A stretch of 64,000 nucleotides of DNA from Lutjanus erythropterus (GCA_020091685.1 CM034610.1:25146094-25210093); one strand, 5' to 3'. Shown: positions 1-12,270, numbered from the stretch's first letter. Made by a program: numbers and translations. The notes: a model not told the origin generated them from the sequence alone.

Positions 1-90
1 TATGTATGTATGTATGTATGATCATATGTATGTATGTATGATCATATGTATGTATATATGTATGTATGGTCATATGTATGTCAGGATATT
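1..90. repeat. TATG-type microsatellite
   Basis: Tandem TATG units are broken at regular intervals by ATCATATG. The tract runs off the left window edge, so its full length is unknown. Confidence 0.9.
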
Positions 91-317
91 ATTTTTGATT
101 TATGATCCTTAGGGAGTTAATCTGTACTGTAATGTAGTTACACACAAGTTGTAAAGGTTGCTAAAAAAGTAACACTGTTGGTTACTTGTGTTTTATGGCC
201 CTGTAACCTTCTTATTTGGAAGTAAAACACATTTTGAAAATAAAGGAAGACATTCATTTTGCATGATTTTCAGTCCGTACAAAATTTTATCATCTCACAA
301 GCTTTTAATATACATAT

Positions 318-411
318 ATATATATCGATATCAGTAAATATCGGTCATCGGCTATGACAGCAATATTAATATCGGTATCGGTCAGAATTTTCAGATCGGT
401 GCATCTCTAGA
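318..411 (+). mobile_element. Relic end of a TATCGG-rich DNA transposon (hAT-like)
   Basis: The stretch repeats TATCGG and GATATC words and ends in ATCGGTGCATCTCTAG. This resembles the terminal inverted repeat of a fish element family whose other end starts TAGGGATGCACCGAT. A second copy is recognisable at 8590-8995. No transposase is present. The hAT assignment is from memory of the family. Confidence 0.5.
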
Positions 412-450
412 TGCTCCGCACCTTTTTTTTTTAATTTTGCCAGTGGCAAA

Positions 451-580
451 TCTTGAGTCTCCGTAGGGTAACTATGGATGCCAAAGCCAAAAAAAAGAAG
501 TCATCGAGGAAAATAAAGAATTTAATACTTATCCAGATTTTTCTTTTGGCTCTTTTGGGAGAAAAAGTTGCTGACCCCTG
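451..580 (+). mobile_element. Right-end fragment of a hAT-like MITE
   Basis: This shares internal words with the complete copy at 13039-13692, including CTTGAGTCTCC, the TATGGNTGCCAAA block and GGCTCTTTTG. It ends in GTTGCTGACCCCTG, the inverted-repeat terminus of that family. The left half is missing. Confidence 0.6.
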
Positions 581-2920
581 TTGTAGACAAAGGATTCAAA
601 GGATTTGAAAAATATGAAAAACAAATAACTCTGGTACAGTCAATAATTGTACATTGTCCTTGTTAAATAAACAAAAAAAAGTGCTACTCTGAGTGCTGCT
701 ATTTTTCTTTATTTCACTTCTCTGTAAAGAAATTCTACTAAAAGCACTGAGGCATGCGCTTTTCTTTTAACATAAACTGTGTCAAGAATCTGCATAATAT
801 TTGAAAATCATTGAAAACAATAAGTTTACTGCATGTTCAGAAGTCTAGAATGAACACATTTATCACACTTAAGGCTGTGATCTGCAGGTTACAACATATT
901 TTGTTTTCCTCCTGTATGTAGTATGACTGTTGAGTCATTCCAAAGAGTTTGTAGGAAACTCAGATTAGATACATCCACAATTTGCTCTTATCTGATAAGA
1001 CAATTAAGATAAAGAAAACACTCTGGACAAGTCATCCTAGACTTTACACACACAGTGTTCAGGTGCATGTCAGTGAAGCTGACTGAAAATACTGAGTTTC
1101 AGCATTTCAGGTCTGATAAGGACGGAGGTGGTGTCCTTGGGAAGCATTTGGGCGACGGCACAAGAAATCAAATCATTTCACGTACAGATCACTGTAAAGA
1201 CACTGTCCTACCGTATCAACAATATATTACTCCTGAGGATGATAATAAACACGTTAAAGCTATATCTGAAAGTTATATGATTTATGTGATAACAGTTCTC
1301 TTGCTGCATTATCATTTCATGTAATCCATGCATGGACTTTGTACTCAAGTGATATACTAATTCTGTTGACTTTGAGCCTTAGACTTAATCTGAAGCCAGT
1401 GATAACATGAACCACCACAAGTATCAGGGTCCTCACAGACCTGCATTCAGTGCAGCCATTAGCACTTTTACACCTGTGTTTGACACCTCAGAACGGCCAC
1501 TTTAAGAGAAGTCTTTGGAAATGTATTGGTTTTCAATTCTCTGAATAAGGTTCACAAAATAAAATAAAAAATATAACCATAACAGGCATATTTAAACCCA
1601 TCATTTTACTCTTTTAAATTGACAAACAAATTAATAGACGCACTATACTACTACTATACTATACTGTAGCAGAGTAAAACGAGGAAACATTTTAGTTCAT
1701 GTTAATCAGTTAAGGTAGGCTATGTGATCAATGTTATTGTCAGAATTTACAGTGTTGTCAATAATTGTGTAGCATTCCTCTTATATAACATTGTCAGACT
1801 CACAATGGACGGTTTAAAGCTGCAGAACCAGACATAGCGTCTTTATTTATTCCACATGTTCCTCTTCCATCTTAAAACCAACAGCTCAAATTCCCCACAA
1901 TGCAACTCAACCATCAATAACTCAGTCAGAGTTTCAGGTGTGTTTTACAGTCACATTACATACTTGTAATCAGAGTAGGTACACTGAGATTTAATCTGTT
2001 ACTTGCCACCTTTAAAGTTTAGATGCTGTTCTGGCCTCTGTGTTAAAGTTAGCTACAACTTTGACCTCGATGTAAAATATTGATAAATCACAAGGTCCTC
2101 TAAACTGTCACCATAAGTAGGTCACAGTACACCTGGAAAGAAGTTAAGTTGTACAAAGGTGCTGATATGTGCTGCCTAAGGTCATTGAGGTGATCTGTGC
2201 AGCATGAACTGCCGTTTCTTCTCAAAAATTAAACCCGCACTTCCAAAGGCTACGTTCATACTGATAGTTTTGTTGCAAATGTTGACCAAATGGCAGGTAT
2301 TTGTTGCAGCCCAGATTGAAAATGACACTAATTGGATGGAGGGCTTGAAATGGAAGCTGGGATGAAGCCGCTGGAATAAGCTTAAAGTCTTTGATACAGG
2401 AAGCAGCTCTGTGTCAACAGGCCCGTGTGACCGACTGTGCCGCGGCAAAGAAATCCTATTAAGAATTAGACTAAGCAGGAGCTGCGCGACTCCTGTGACT
2501 TTGTCCTGCTTCAAGCAGTGACATTTTGAATTATGCTGATTTACACTCAGAGGTGTTTGGACATCAAATAATATCTGGTAAACCCTATTGAATATTAACC
2601 AATATGTATGATATAATGAGATGAAAGTGCAATAGCAGTGCAGTAAAAGTGAGATGTGCTAATGTATATCAATAATGAGAACAGTCAGGTCAGGTCAAAG
2701 CTTTGTACAGCTATTTGAATTTAATTACAAATTGACAAACATTTTCATATCAACAGGTACATACAGTAATCCAGTGATGGAAAAGGGTTCTCTAACACCA
2801 TTACACACCTCAGTTTTCTTACTACTGTACATTTTATCCACAAGAGTTCTACAAGAACATTACAGCGACGTAACCGGCTCTCATAAAAAACTTTGTGACT
2901 TTTCCCTGGACGTCCAAGTG
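581..2920. other. AT-rich intergenic DNA, no gene supported
   Basis: Only short chance reading frames occur, including a 110-codon minus frame at 2182-2514 with no recognisable domain and no clear splice partners. The part nearest 2920 is likely 3' UTR of gngt2, but I cannot fix its end. Confidence 0.5.
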
Positions 2921-3383
2921 CTATGTTATTATACAGCCGCCCTTGTCTCCCTTGTAGGGGTTCTTGTCATCTGGAACGCCCTTGATCAGCGGGTCATTTG
3001 GTGCCAGTTCCTCAACGAAGGCAATGGTTTCTGCACAGTTTGCACCCACCTGTTGTTCAGAGGAAAGATGAAAACAAATGTAAGCCTAGCAAACCAAATC
3101 GTCTTTTCACAGGCATAAAGATGACAGACAATTTATATATGCATTTAAAAAAATGTATTGTTTTCTACATTGTTTTAATTGTTTTAAACAGGCTTTTGGT
3201 AGCTGAAATTAAAGATAATATCACACATATTGTTCACATTTTGAGAAGAATTGGCAAGAAAACATAAAACTCTTTAAAAGAAAGAGATAATTTACTTACT
3301 GGTGTCCTAGCTGTGCTAACTTCCTTCTTCAACTGTTCCAACTCCATTTTCAGGATTTCCTTATCTGACATATCCCGAGCCAT
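2921..3383 (-). CDS. gngt2: Cone-type transducin gamma subunit (G protein gamma-t2)
   Basis: There are two coding exons: 3383-3300 (28 codons from ATG) and 3049-2921 (42 codons plus TAG). They are joined in phase 0 by a GTAAGT donor and an ACAG acceptor, giving 70 residues, the usual G-gamma size. The N-terminus (MARDMSDKEILKMELEQLKK) is the amphipathic helix that forms a coiled coil with G-beta. Residues 49-62 carry the family DPL..GVP..KNP block, with NPY where most members have NPF. The protein ends GGCIIT, a CaaX box. The terminal Thr and the family fit farnesylation at Cys67, anchoring beta-gamma to photoreceptor outer-segment membranes. The start context resembles GNGT2 more than the rod GNGT1, which has a longer N-terminus. 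A non-coding first exon probably lies at about 3617-3760. Confidence 0.9.
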
Positions 3384-3616
3384 CCTGGCTGTAAGAGGAA
3401 ATCAAGATCAAAATGTTGAAAACGACACAACAAATCCCTAAAGGTTTGGCCTATTCTCATGATTTTTCTTCAAAGTCAAAGAGCTATAACCTGTAATTTC
3501 TTTAAAACATTCTCATATTGATACTTTTCTGCACAAATTTCAATTTCAAAACCCTCCTTTGGCAAAAATAAATGTTAAATCCAGCATAGAAGAATATCTC
3601 AGTCATCGATCTTTAC

Positions 3617-3830
3617 CTGTTGAATGGCGGGATCCCCAACAATCAGAGAAAAACTGTCGGCTCCTAAGAGCTCATCAACTGTATGCCTTACTGTTGTCTG
3701 GTCGCGTCTTCACACTGACTGATCCGAGCTGTCCCACTGCTCTTCATCCCAGCTGATCCCCGCCGCTGGCTTTTGGGAGAGGTCGGCACAGGATTGGACC
3801 TGATGTCACCAATCCCCCGTGATGGGATTA
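3617..3830 (-). promoter_or_regulatory. Probable gngt2 5' UTR exon and CRX/OTX-site promoter
   Basis: Reading the minus strand, a donor ATTCAACAG|GTAAAG lies at 3617-3616, 234 bp upstream of the gngt2 start codon. This fits a non-coding first exon. Just upstream are three K50-homeodomain cores within 40 bp: TAATCC at 3830-3825 (minus), CAATCC at 3810-3815 (plus) and CAATCC at 3796-3791 (minus). CRX/OTX factors drive photoreceptor genes, which matches the product. The exon and promoter are inferred. Confidence 0.4.
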
Positions 3831-4394
3831 AACAATCAGGAGCCGTGACCCATGAACAGGAAGGAGGAAGGGACGAGAACACACAGGTCCTTACAGATCT
3901 GCAGACGACATGGCGGAGAAAGTGAGACACTGAAATAGAAATGATAGACGTGTGAAGATCACATCACCTGTTGCAAATGGTAAACTGTAGTACAATAGCA
4001 GTACCAATAAACTATGGTGGGTTTAGTGTGGCAACTAAGTGAAAAAAGAATATGAACTATAAAGACACATGTGGTGAAAGTTGGGTTTGTTCAGTGTTTA
4101 TACATTATAAGAACCTTGCTCCAAGAGGAAGGAGGCCAAGTCTTCACCACTGATTTGATTATATACTTTAATCTTGCTGTCTATCCAATCAGTTGCTCTA
4201 CGTCATTCTAATAACAAATTGCAGGCACATAAAGGGCTACAGCCACCTAAAATGGACGATACACTAATGTTTTTGTGAATAAGCTGCTAATTTTTTTGCT
4301 CAAGGTCCCTTCGCAGACACTGCTTTATTCCTGTTATAACAACCGAGTGGAGGCATATTTGCTTCTTTAATAATATTACATTTTACTAGTGCAG

Positions 4395-5065
4395 TGCCCG
4401 TCTGAGGTGTGGCTATTTGGTTAGCGTGCCCGTTTGGAACAGGTGGATTGCTTGGCTTGGGGTATGACTGTTTGCTTTGTTGTCAAGACTGTGCCCATTC
4501 AGGGCAAGACTGTTCAAAATGCGTGTGCCGATCGCTTGGCCCACGGAAGTACCAATTTCAGCATTGTTGGGGGTCGTGGACGTTCAGAATGTATGCCTGT
4601 ATGGAACCGGCCAATTGATAGACTCATGATATTCCTGCTTGCAGCGTTATAGGGGGTCACGTCGGTTAGGAGTGCATGGCCGTTTGAAACACGTTCCTGT
4701 TTTGAATGGGTCAGTAGCTTGGCTCCTGGTATTGCTGTTTGCAGTGTTGTTGGAGGTTGTGCCAGCTGGAGGCTTGACCGTTCAAAATGTATGTTCCCGT
4801 TTGGAACAGGTGAATTGCTTGATCCACGGGAGTGTTGCTTGCAGCACTGTCAGGCGTCATCGTTGTTCAAAGCGTGTGGCCGTTTTGAGCCGATCAGTTA
4901 CCTGGATCCCGGTATTGCCCTTTGCAGCATTATAGGGGGTCATGCCCATTCAGAGTGCGTGGCCATTCGAAACACACATATCCATTTGAACAGGCTGATC
5001 GCTTGTCCCCCGGAAGTGCTGCTTTCAGTGTTGTTGGGAACCACTCATCCAGTCTACTTCACACT
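4395..5065 (+). repeat. Degenerate GC-richer minisatellite, ~83 bp unit
   Basis: The phrases GTTTGGAACAGGT, GATTGCTTGG.CC, GTATTGCTGTTTGCAG, GTTGTTGGGGGTC and GTTCAAAATG recur. Successive copies starting near 4799, 4882 and 4965 are about 83 bp apart; units further left reach 100-118 bp through inserts. Copies are strongly diverged. Overlapping reading frames in all three forward frames reflect the base composition and repeat structure, not coding. Confidence 0.65.
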
Positions 5066-7240
5066 CGGCTTTGCGCTCCCTTGAGTCCTAAGGGGTATAT
5101 TCACCAAGTGTGAGGTCACCTACACACATACATACAGACAGACAGAGATTCTTTCCTTTATAGTTATACGACGCTGCTACAGCTTCACCCATTAGCCAAA
5201 TGACACCAAATCGGTTACGAACACCCAGACATTATATCTACACGTCCACCAAATGTGGTTGCAAAAGCACAAAGTGTTCAAGAGAATTTTCTTTGTAATT
5301 TAAGCCCTTCTCATAGCATTTAAGCAAACTTTGAGGGCCAGCTATAGCAAACTGTGTGGCATATTTAAAAATACCAAAAAAGTAACCTTTACTTTTATTT
5401 GGATTATATGGATAGATCTGTTTGGACCATAGACTGTAATAATAAAGATGGACAATGCGTCTCCACTTAAATAACTAATTAAAACCAAACTGAACAGAAA
5501 AACAAACCCTTGAACATACATCATCATGATAAGAACTACCTAAAATAATTGAAACTTCTTTGGGAAAAATGTATTAGATGTGAACTTCAATGTTTGTTTG
5601 TTTTTAACTATTCCCTTTCTGCTAAAATGGAGGCGGTGGGATTACCTATTCTGCAGTCAGCCACCAGGGTGTGGTCAAGATGTTTTGGCTTTACTTTTGG
5701 GGAACTGGCTTTTTCATCTTAATCCTTGAAAAAACTCTTTCGTTTCTGAGACTTATGGTTGAAAACTTACAGACCAAAACGTAACATTCATTGTTATAGC
5801 ACCACCATCTGGCCAAATTGCACCAAAATCCTATCTATCGCTCATTGTAACCAGGGACAGACTCCTGCTTCCAGCCCCCTGTGACGATGCACAGGATAGG
5901 CAGGAATAGATGATGGATGATGGGGCGACTGCATCAAAATGGCTTGTTGATATAAACAGAAAAAACATAGTTGCAGTGAAAGTGAGGATTTGTGTCACTG
6001 AGCATATATTTAAACTACTGAATCTTAGGCTAAAATTAAAGATTTTGTGCAGATATCTTACCCTGTGACACTACTCCCGCTACTCTGTGCTAATAACCTC
6101 CAACTAACATTTCATCTGACGCTACTGATCCTCAACTAAACCTTCAGCAGGACTCACACTAAGCCATTTTCAGAATCTGGGTTAGTCTCATCCACTCAAG
6201 ATTAACCCGAGACACGTCACTGTGGATCAACAGCAGAGTGGAGACGCCCATAAACATGATGAAGGTGGCCTGGTGTGTCAGTGAGCACCTGATGACACCC
6301 CACCCCCCCAATCTGTCCTATTTTAGTCCCATCCTTTGAATCACTTTCATTGTCAAACAGACTGTAAACAAGATGTCTCACTGACACTGATGAAGGTTCT
6401 TTCAGTGTTTCTTGAAAGATTTCGAAGAGTTAACATTAGTTCTGAAATGGTAAATCAATTATAAGTAAAATAAAATACCAAACATTTTCTGGATCCAGGC
6501 AGCCTAGGGGGTGGAAACATTAGAATTAAGTTTTATCTCAGTATTATATTATTGTAATTTGAACATCTTTGGTCAGACAAGGAAGTGAAGATGTCTGCTT
6601 GGACTCTGGGCTCTTGTTATTGACCACAGTTGCCACTGAGAACACTGATGTTCTTGGTGTTGTTGCAGGGAATTTGGGGTTCTATGACCTAAGGAATCTA
6701 CATTCTAGAGTTACACTTCCCACCAGATTGTATTCCTGCCATTGGAAAGAAGGCTTTTAAAAAAGCACTGCCAATCATGTATGGTGACAAGATTGGTTAT
6801 AAATATTTAATTAGTTAAATTAATGGTTATATTGATACGAAAAAAGTGGGACAAACTTTTTACAGACTTTTTGGGTGGCTCTTGACTCTTGACCTTTCTC
6901 AAAACATGACTAGTGATACTACTCTGGTTATGGGCATTTTTCTGTAGACCTAATCGATGACTCCTCCTAAAATAATTAACAGATCAATAATGAAAATAAT
7001 CCTGGCTTGAAGCCCTAACTCAGTTATTTCAGAGGTCAAGTGTTTCACACATTTTTTGCGGTTAAATCTTTGATATTTTTGAGCAGGAAAAGGCTGTTGA
7101 ACCTTTACTTTACCTGCTAATTAATACGGTTAAGCAGCCTCATACACCTTTTCCTCCAATGACCTTAAGATTTCTGTAATAATCTACTTTCTCCTGTGGA
7201 TGGCGGTGTTGAACTTTTTCATCTCTTCTTCTGTTCCCAT
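5066..7240. other. Intergenic DNA between gngt2 and tmem101
   Basis: No gene is supported. The stretch holds short CATA/CAGA simple repeats near 5123-5150, a probable LINE tail near 5850-5925 and a fragment of a dispersed repeat near 6950-7020 related to those at 11345-11605. Reading frames of 60-65 codons are at chance level. Confidence 0.5.
5850..5925 (+). mobile_element. 3' tail fragment resembling a LINE
   Basis: The string CCCTGTGACGATGCACAGGA followed by GATGATGGATGATGG resembles the usual 3' end of fish LINE/Rex-type elements (a conserved CACAGGATAAG-like box, then a GGATG tail). No coding part remains. Confidence 0.4.
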
Positions 7241-7247
7241 GAACGTT

Positions 7248-7277
7248 TTTCCCGCCCACTATGATCAGTCAGCCAAT
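7248..7277 (+). promoter_or_regulatory. Proximal promoter elements of tmem101 (E2F-like and CCAAT)
   Basis: TTTCCCGCCC, an E2F-type core, lies at 7248-7257, and AGCCAATAGG, an NF-Y CCAAT box, at 7271-7280. These are about 180-210 bp upstream of the tmem101 start codon. No TATA box is evident, consistent with a housekeeping promoter. Binding is inferred. Confidence 0.5.
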
Positions 7278-7455
7278 AGGAGGCCGCTTCTGCCCTAGAA
7301 CGTAAAATCTTTTCAAAATAAGAGCATCTGTGTTTTATTAACGCTACGTTCTGTGCAAAACAATAGTGCGCACTTTTATTTTGACACTTGTATGTATTTG
7401 ACAGGAAGTCGTTTGCGTATCTGTAGTGTCGCTGGACGGTAGACGTGCAGCAACA

Positions 7456-10400
7456 ATGGCAGCTCCCAGTAGGAAACAGACGTTAAGATTTCTCAGTCAG
7501 TTTGGAGCGTTTATTTTAACTCGGTTTGGGTTTTGGAACTGTTTCAGTATGTTGATGCTGTTTGCTGAACGAGCGGACTCGAAAAGGTAAAAAGAATAAG
7601 TGAATATGGCGTAGAATAGCTAACGTTAGCTAACGAGCTAACGGCAGCTAGCTCAGCGACAGACTTATGCAAATACAGCTGTCATTTATCAAGATAATTT
7701 TTGACTTAGCATACTTGCTGATAAGATGCAGTTACTGAACAATATGCGTGTTAGCCGATCTTTTCTTATATTGTCTGTTAAAGAAGTAAATCTGCTAGAT
7801 AATTTATCATACAGGGGTTACCTCAGGCAGAAAGTTGCAACCATGTGGAGTTGTTTAAATTAAAATGAGAAGTTATATTTAGCCTGGTCTCTAATTTTCA
7901 GTCGGACAGGAGACAGGCTGTAATTTTTCTGTAGCTGATGTCTTATGTACACTGGGCGTGTATTGTTTCAGTCTGTGGTGGGTTGGGTCTTACTTTGACA
8001 ACCACACCCCTCTGAATTACCCTGTAATTATAGTAACTTTAAAGGAAATGTGTACAGCTTTTGTCATACCTGCCTGTCTCTCTTGGTTAGGTAGTTTTTC
8101 CCTCTTAGTCCTATATTTCAATTGGTATTATGATGAAAGTGTTTCCTTGTAACAAGCCTGTTTGAATTAATTTTTATCATTAATTGGATAATATGAATTG
8201 ATTTCATGTTCTACTTGCAGCTTCATGCGTGTAAATAGTTGCTTGTGGTTCTCAGTTTTACACAATTGAACACAGTAGCCTCATACATTTTTTGACAGCT
8301 GTTTTGTCACACTTATGTTATTGTTTTGTGTTGGCAAATTTGGAAAAAATCAAATCAATATCAAATAAACAGTCAGAGTGAAAACAATAACATCTGTCTG
8401 GCCCAGATGCTGAGTGCAGATTCATCAGTTAATCTTTTTATTTTATTTATTCGTTTATTTATTTATTTACATGATAAAGTTGCAATTTGGGACTAAAAAC
8501 GTATGTTTTCTTCTTGTGATAGAAAAAATTGTAGAACTACAAAATGCAACAGATTACTAAAAAGAAAGCAGTAGCTGTATAAAGTAAAACTATTGATGCG
8601 CAAATTATATCAGGGCCAATAAATTATGAGCGGATAATATGAAATTTGTATTATTTTTTATTGTTCCAATTATAACTGATAACTATTTAATAGAATATTG
8701 GACTTGATAAATTATGACAAGGAATTTTATTTGAACTGCTGGGCAAAATGCCCTTATAAAAGCATATACAAAAGTTATTTGAGAACTTTTTTTGATGTAA
8801 CTTAACAGAAAAATAATTGGACATATGAAGAGACAGAACAGTTCTTTGTTTTTGTTCTATAAGTGTTAGGTTCATTAGGTCAGAACTCTGGAATATAAAA
8901 CCATCTGTCTTTGTTGACTCCATTTTAGCCTTGCAGGCAATTATCGGTTATTGGTATTAGCTGAAAAAAATCCATGTTATGCATCCTTAGCTGATTTTTG
9001 CAGCTGAATATAAATTATTTGTAGTCATCACAAATTAAAACAGCCCACAGAGTTTAACTTGAAGCTCTTTTGACCCATTGTCATCTCCAGGAAGCCGGAC
9101 ATCCACGTACCGTACCTGTATGTGGACATGGGGGCTGCCGTGCTCTGCGCCAGCTTTATGTCATTTGGCGTGAAGAGGAGGTGGTTTGCATTGGCTGCTG
9201 CCATCCAGCTGGCTATCAGCACTTACGCATCCTATGTTGGAGAACAGGTGTACTATGGGGACTGGCTTAAGGTGAGTCATCTTCTGTGGTTTACAGTAAT
9301 GAAGCTGCTGTTTTGTTTAGTTTTTTCTAACTTTTCAAACACAAAGACCATGATGTAACACGAGACAACTAACAATAAATAATTGAAGATCAGATACTGC
9401 AACAAGCACACAAATGAAGCTGATACAAATAAAATGAAACAAACTCATAAATTTAAAAAAGTGTATACAAAATTGAACCAGCACACTGAAAAAGCAAAAA
9501 TTGTATTTTTAGGAATATTCACTTCCTGTTGTATAAATTAGAAAATTATACTAGACTACATAGAAGTCCCCTTAATAATTATTGGTCCTGATCCCAGATT
9601 CACAAACTTCTTTAGAGCTTTGCGTTGTTTCTGTTTGCACTGAAGCGCTATTTCTAATGCAGTCTTACACACCACCTTCTGAATTCTGACTACTCAGACA
9701 GAGATCAGATTGCCAAAATCAGATGTGTATCAGATATAGAAGAACATTTGAAGAAAGAATGAGGTTTCTGACTGTTGGTTGTTTTATCTGAGATTGTAGC
9801 AGAAATTTACAGCCTGAACTGTGTTGCCCTGCAGGTACGAATGTATTCCAGAGCGCTGGCCATTATTGGAGGCTTCCTGGTTCTGGCCAGTGGAGCGGGG
9901 GAGGTGTACAGACAGAAACCTCGCAGCAGATCCCTGCAGTCCACTGGACAAGTTTTCCTGGGAGTGTACCTCATCTGCATGGTAAGATCTGTGTCCAATT
10001 TACAGATTATTTGTATGTGGAAATTCTGACACTTGACGGCCCAAATGAGATGAATACTGTTATCTGAACAAGATATACAGGATGTAGATATTTATCCAGA
10101 TTGACACCTGCTGGTTTTCTTTGTTTTATATAATACTGAACTGAATTATCTTTGAGTTTTGGACAATCACTCAGACAAGACAAGACACTTGAAGAGGTCC
10201 TATTAGTTCACTTCTAATTACTTCATAGATCCAATTATTAGTAAAGAAAACAACTGATATATGAATTGATAATGAAATAATGATTAGTTGCAGCTATTGT
10301 CTTAACAGGCCAAGTTAAAGATTAGTTTGGAAAGAAAATACACATGAATACGTTATACAAATTGAAGTGTTTTATTTTTTTTTATTTTAGTTCAGATTTC

Positions 10401-10836
10401 AGAGTTCTGGAAGTTATTGCATATCTGCAATTTTTGACAGTGTAAAATAATTGTCTTAATGTAGGTAATCAACCAGGGACCTGTAATGCCTTCCATAAAT
10501 AATGCAGTACCACTTTCCCCCCACTAGGTGTACTCCCTCCAGCACAGTAAAGAGGACCAGCAGGCCTATCTGAACCACATCCTTGGAGGAGAGATCACCC
10601 TCATGCTGCTGGAGGTGCTGTTTGGCGTGCTGGCTCTGGCCTTCCTCTCAGGCTGCTACATCCGTCTGGCGGCGCAGATTCTCGCCACCGTCCTGCCGCT
10701 GGTCATCCTGCTCATCGACGGCAACCTGGGCTACTGGCACCACTCTCGCAAGGTGGAGTTCTGGAACCAGATGAAGCTGATTGGACACAACGTGGGCATC
10801 TTCGGCGCCGTGCTGATCCTGGCTACTGACGGCTGA
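7456..10836 (+). CDS. tmem101: Transmembrane protein 101
   Basis: Four coding exons join without frame breaks: 7456-7586, 9091-9271, 9835-9981 and 10528-10836 (TGA), giving 255 residues; the human protein is 257. The start is the first ATG after the promoter boxes and gives MAAPSRKQTLRFL. Eight hydrophobic segments are visible, for example FGAFILTRFGFWNCFSMLML in exon 1, MYSRALAIIGGFLVLASGAG in exon 3, and LLEVLFGVLALAFLSGCYI and ILATVLPLVILLIDGNLGYW in exon 4. It is therefore a multipass membrane protein. The human protein has been reported as an NF-kappa-B activator in overexpression screens; its biochemical role is unknown. Exon 4 is GC-rich compared with its surroundings. Intron 1 contains a transposon relic at 8590-8995. 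Confidence 0.95.
7617..7652 (+). repeat. GTTAGC/GCTAAC palindromic word cluster
   Basis: Starting about 30 bp after the exon 1 donor of tmem101, the words GCTAAC, GTTAGC and GCTAGC alternate over about 35 bp. Similar clusters occur at 31612-31715 (intron 1 of lsm12) and at 46230-46300 and 46675-46735 (tanc2 intron). Confidence 0.6.
8590..8995 (+). mobile_element. Relic of the TATCGG-rich hAT-like family
   Basis: The left part reads ATATCAGGGCCAATAAATTA and the right part contains TTATCGGTTATTGGTATTAG and then GCATCCTTAG. This matches the layout of the fragment at 318-411. It lies in tmem101 intron 1 and has no open frame. Confidence 0.45.
10235..10310 (+). repeat. Fragment of dispersed repeat family C
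   Basis: It ends ATGATTAGTTGCAGCTATTG, matching the 3' end of longer copies at 11345-11605, 18055-18240, 41820-42125 and 42710-42950. It lies in tmem101 intron 3. Confidence 0.5.
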
Positions 10837-11344
10837 GCACTCGTGCTCTCGCAGATAACTTTTACAGACCGAGGCGTCCATGCAGGATGAGATTGTTGGC
10901 CTTCACGTCACAGCCCGACTTGAAAGCTGCCGTCGTTCAGTGACCTCTCAGGATTCAAACACTCCCAAGCTGAGACTGTTGGATGTAAGCAGTGTTGATT
11001 GTCTTCACCTGCCAGACGGTAATTTTGCTTTTGCAAGAAAAAGGGGAAAAAAAAAACAAAAAAAACTCGAGCTTCCTTTTTTGCAATTTGATAATTTATT
11101 TGAAATCATGTTTACATTTTTGTCTCTGTTACGCTCTGAAACATGACACTGAGTATTAGTACTGTATATCTACAGGGAAAATACCTTCTGCTCCAAAATT
11201 ATAGTCTTAAATGGTTCAGTAGTGTGTTACAGTAATATGGTTTAAAAGTCCAGTGTGGAGGATTAAGGGGTATTTATTGGCAGAATGACAACTTAAAACT
11301 TTATTATTTGATAACCGATAACCGAGTTTGTACAGGGGCTAGTA

Positions 11345-11605
11345 AAAAATTCACACTTCTACAAGTGAAAAAATGTCTAAATTCTCTGATTTGAGCTTCT
11401 CAAATGTGGAAATTTTCTGGTTTCCTCAGTCCTCTATGACGGTAAACTGATTATCATTGGATTTGGACAAAAAAAGATATTTGAGGACGTCCCCGGCTTT
11501 GGAAAGCAGTGATCAAAATTTTTTACCATCATCTGACATTTTATGGACCAAACAACTGAGCGATTAATAGAAAAAATCATTCTAAGTTGCAGCCATAATG
11601 ACCTG
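11345..11605 (+). repeat. Dispersed fish repeat family C
   Basis: The body contains TGAGCTTCTCAAATGTGG, GTTTCCTCAGTCCTCTATGA and ATTGGATTTGGACAAAAAAA. It ends in the diagnostic CGATTAATAGAAAAAATCAT and GTTGCAGCCATAA. Copies elsewhere in the window share this order, all reading on the plus strand. It has no coding capacity and is probably a non-autonomous transposon. Confidence 0.65.
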
Positions 11606-11886
11606 AAAATAACTGATGTGTTTTTATAACCTGATAATTAGTCATTTGTCTAAAGAGGACGCAGGTCTTTTTCCACGGAGGCCGCCATGTTTCACTGTCA
11701 ACAGATGAATCAAACACGGGCCCTAGGTATGGATTTTTATGTTTGTCAGAGTTTCAAGACTAACGTAGTTTCTTCTACATGCTTGGAAGGAGAGGGTAAA
11801 CTGTGCAGTATTCATTTCGTTGCAATCTACAACCTCACCACTAGATACCACTAAATCCTACACACTGGTCCTCAGAATACTTTATA

Positions 11887-11892
11887 AATAAA
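11887..11892 (+). terminator. Candidate poly(A) signal of tmem101
   Basis: AATAAA lies 1.05 kb after the stop codon. Another AATAAA near 12557 is an alternative, so the end of the transcript is uncertain. Confidence 0.3.
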
Positions 11893-12270
11893 GGGAAACT
11901 TAAATTTTATGTAATGCGGTATTGTCTATGAAATGGAAGGGCTTAGGTTATGGCCTTCTGTTATAAACACTTAAGTCGCTTTGAACTTGTGCATTCATAT
12001 GAATTCTGTTGAACTGAATAAGCACAGCTTTTTTATCTTCTGTATAAATATTGTTCACATTTTATATGAAATTAGTTAATTTAGTGAAATGACGGTGCAC
12101 AAAATGTTGAAGATTATTGTCCATGTTTGAGTATTTTGGTTATTAAAAATTATTCACTTCATGAATTATACTGTAATACTGTCTCTTCTGATACCAGAAC
12201 AGGTTGAACGGCTGAATGTAACTTTTCATGGGCTAAATTAGAATTTGTAAATCACAGATCTATGATTATT

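Noticed and set aside
2182-2514. 110-codon minus-strand frame downstream of gngt2
   Set aside because: No domain, signal or splice partner, and ordinary composition; treated as chance.
4409-5113. Overlapping frames in three plus frames, possibly a Cys-rich protein
   Set aside because: All three frames are equally open over a degenerate tandem repeat, which points to repeat composition and not to coding.
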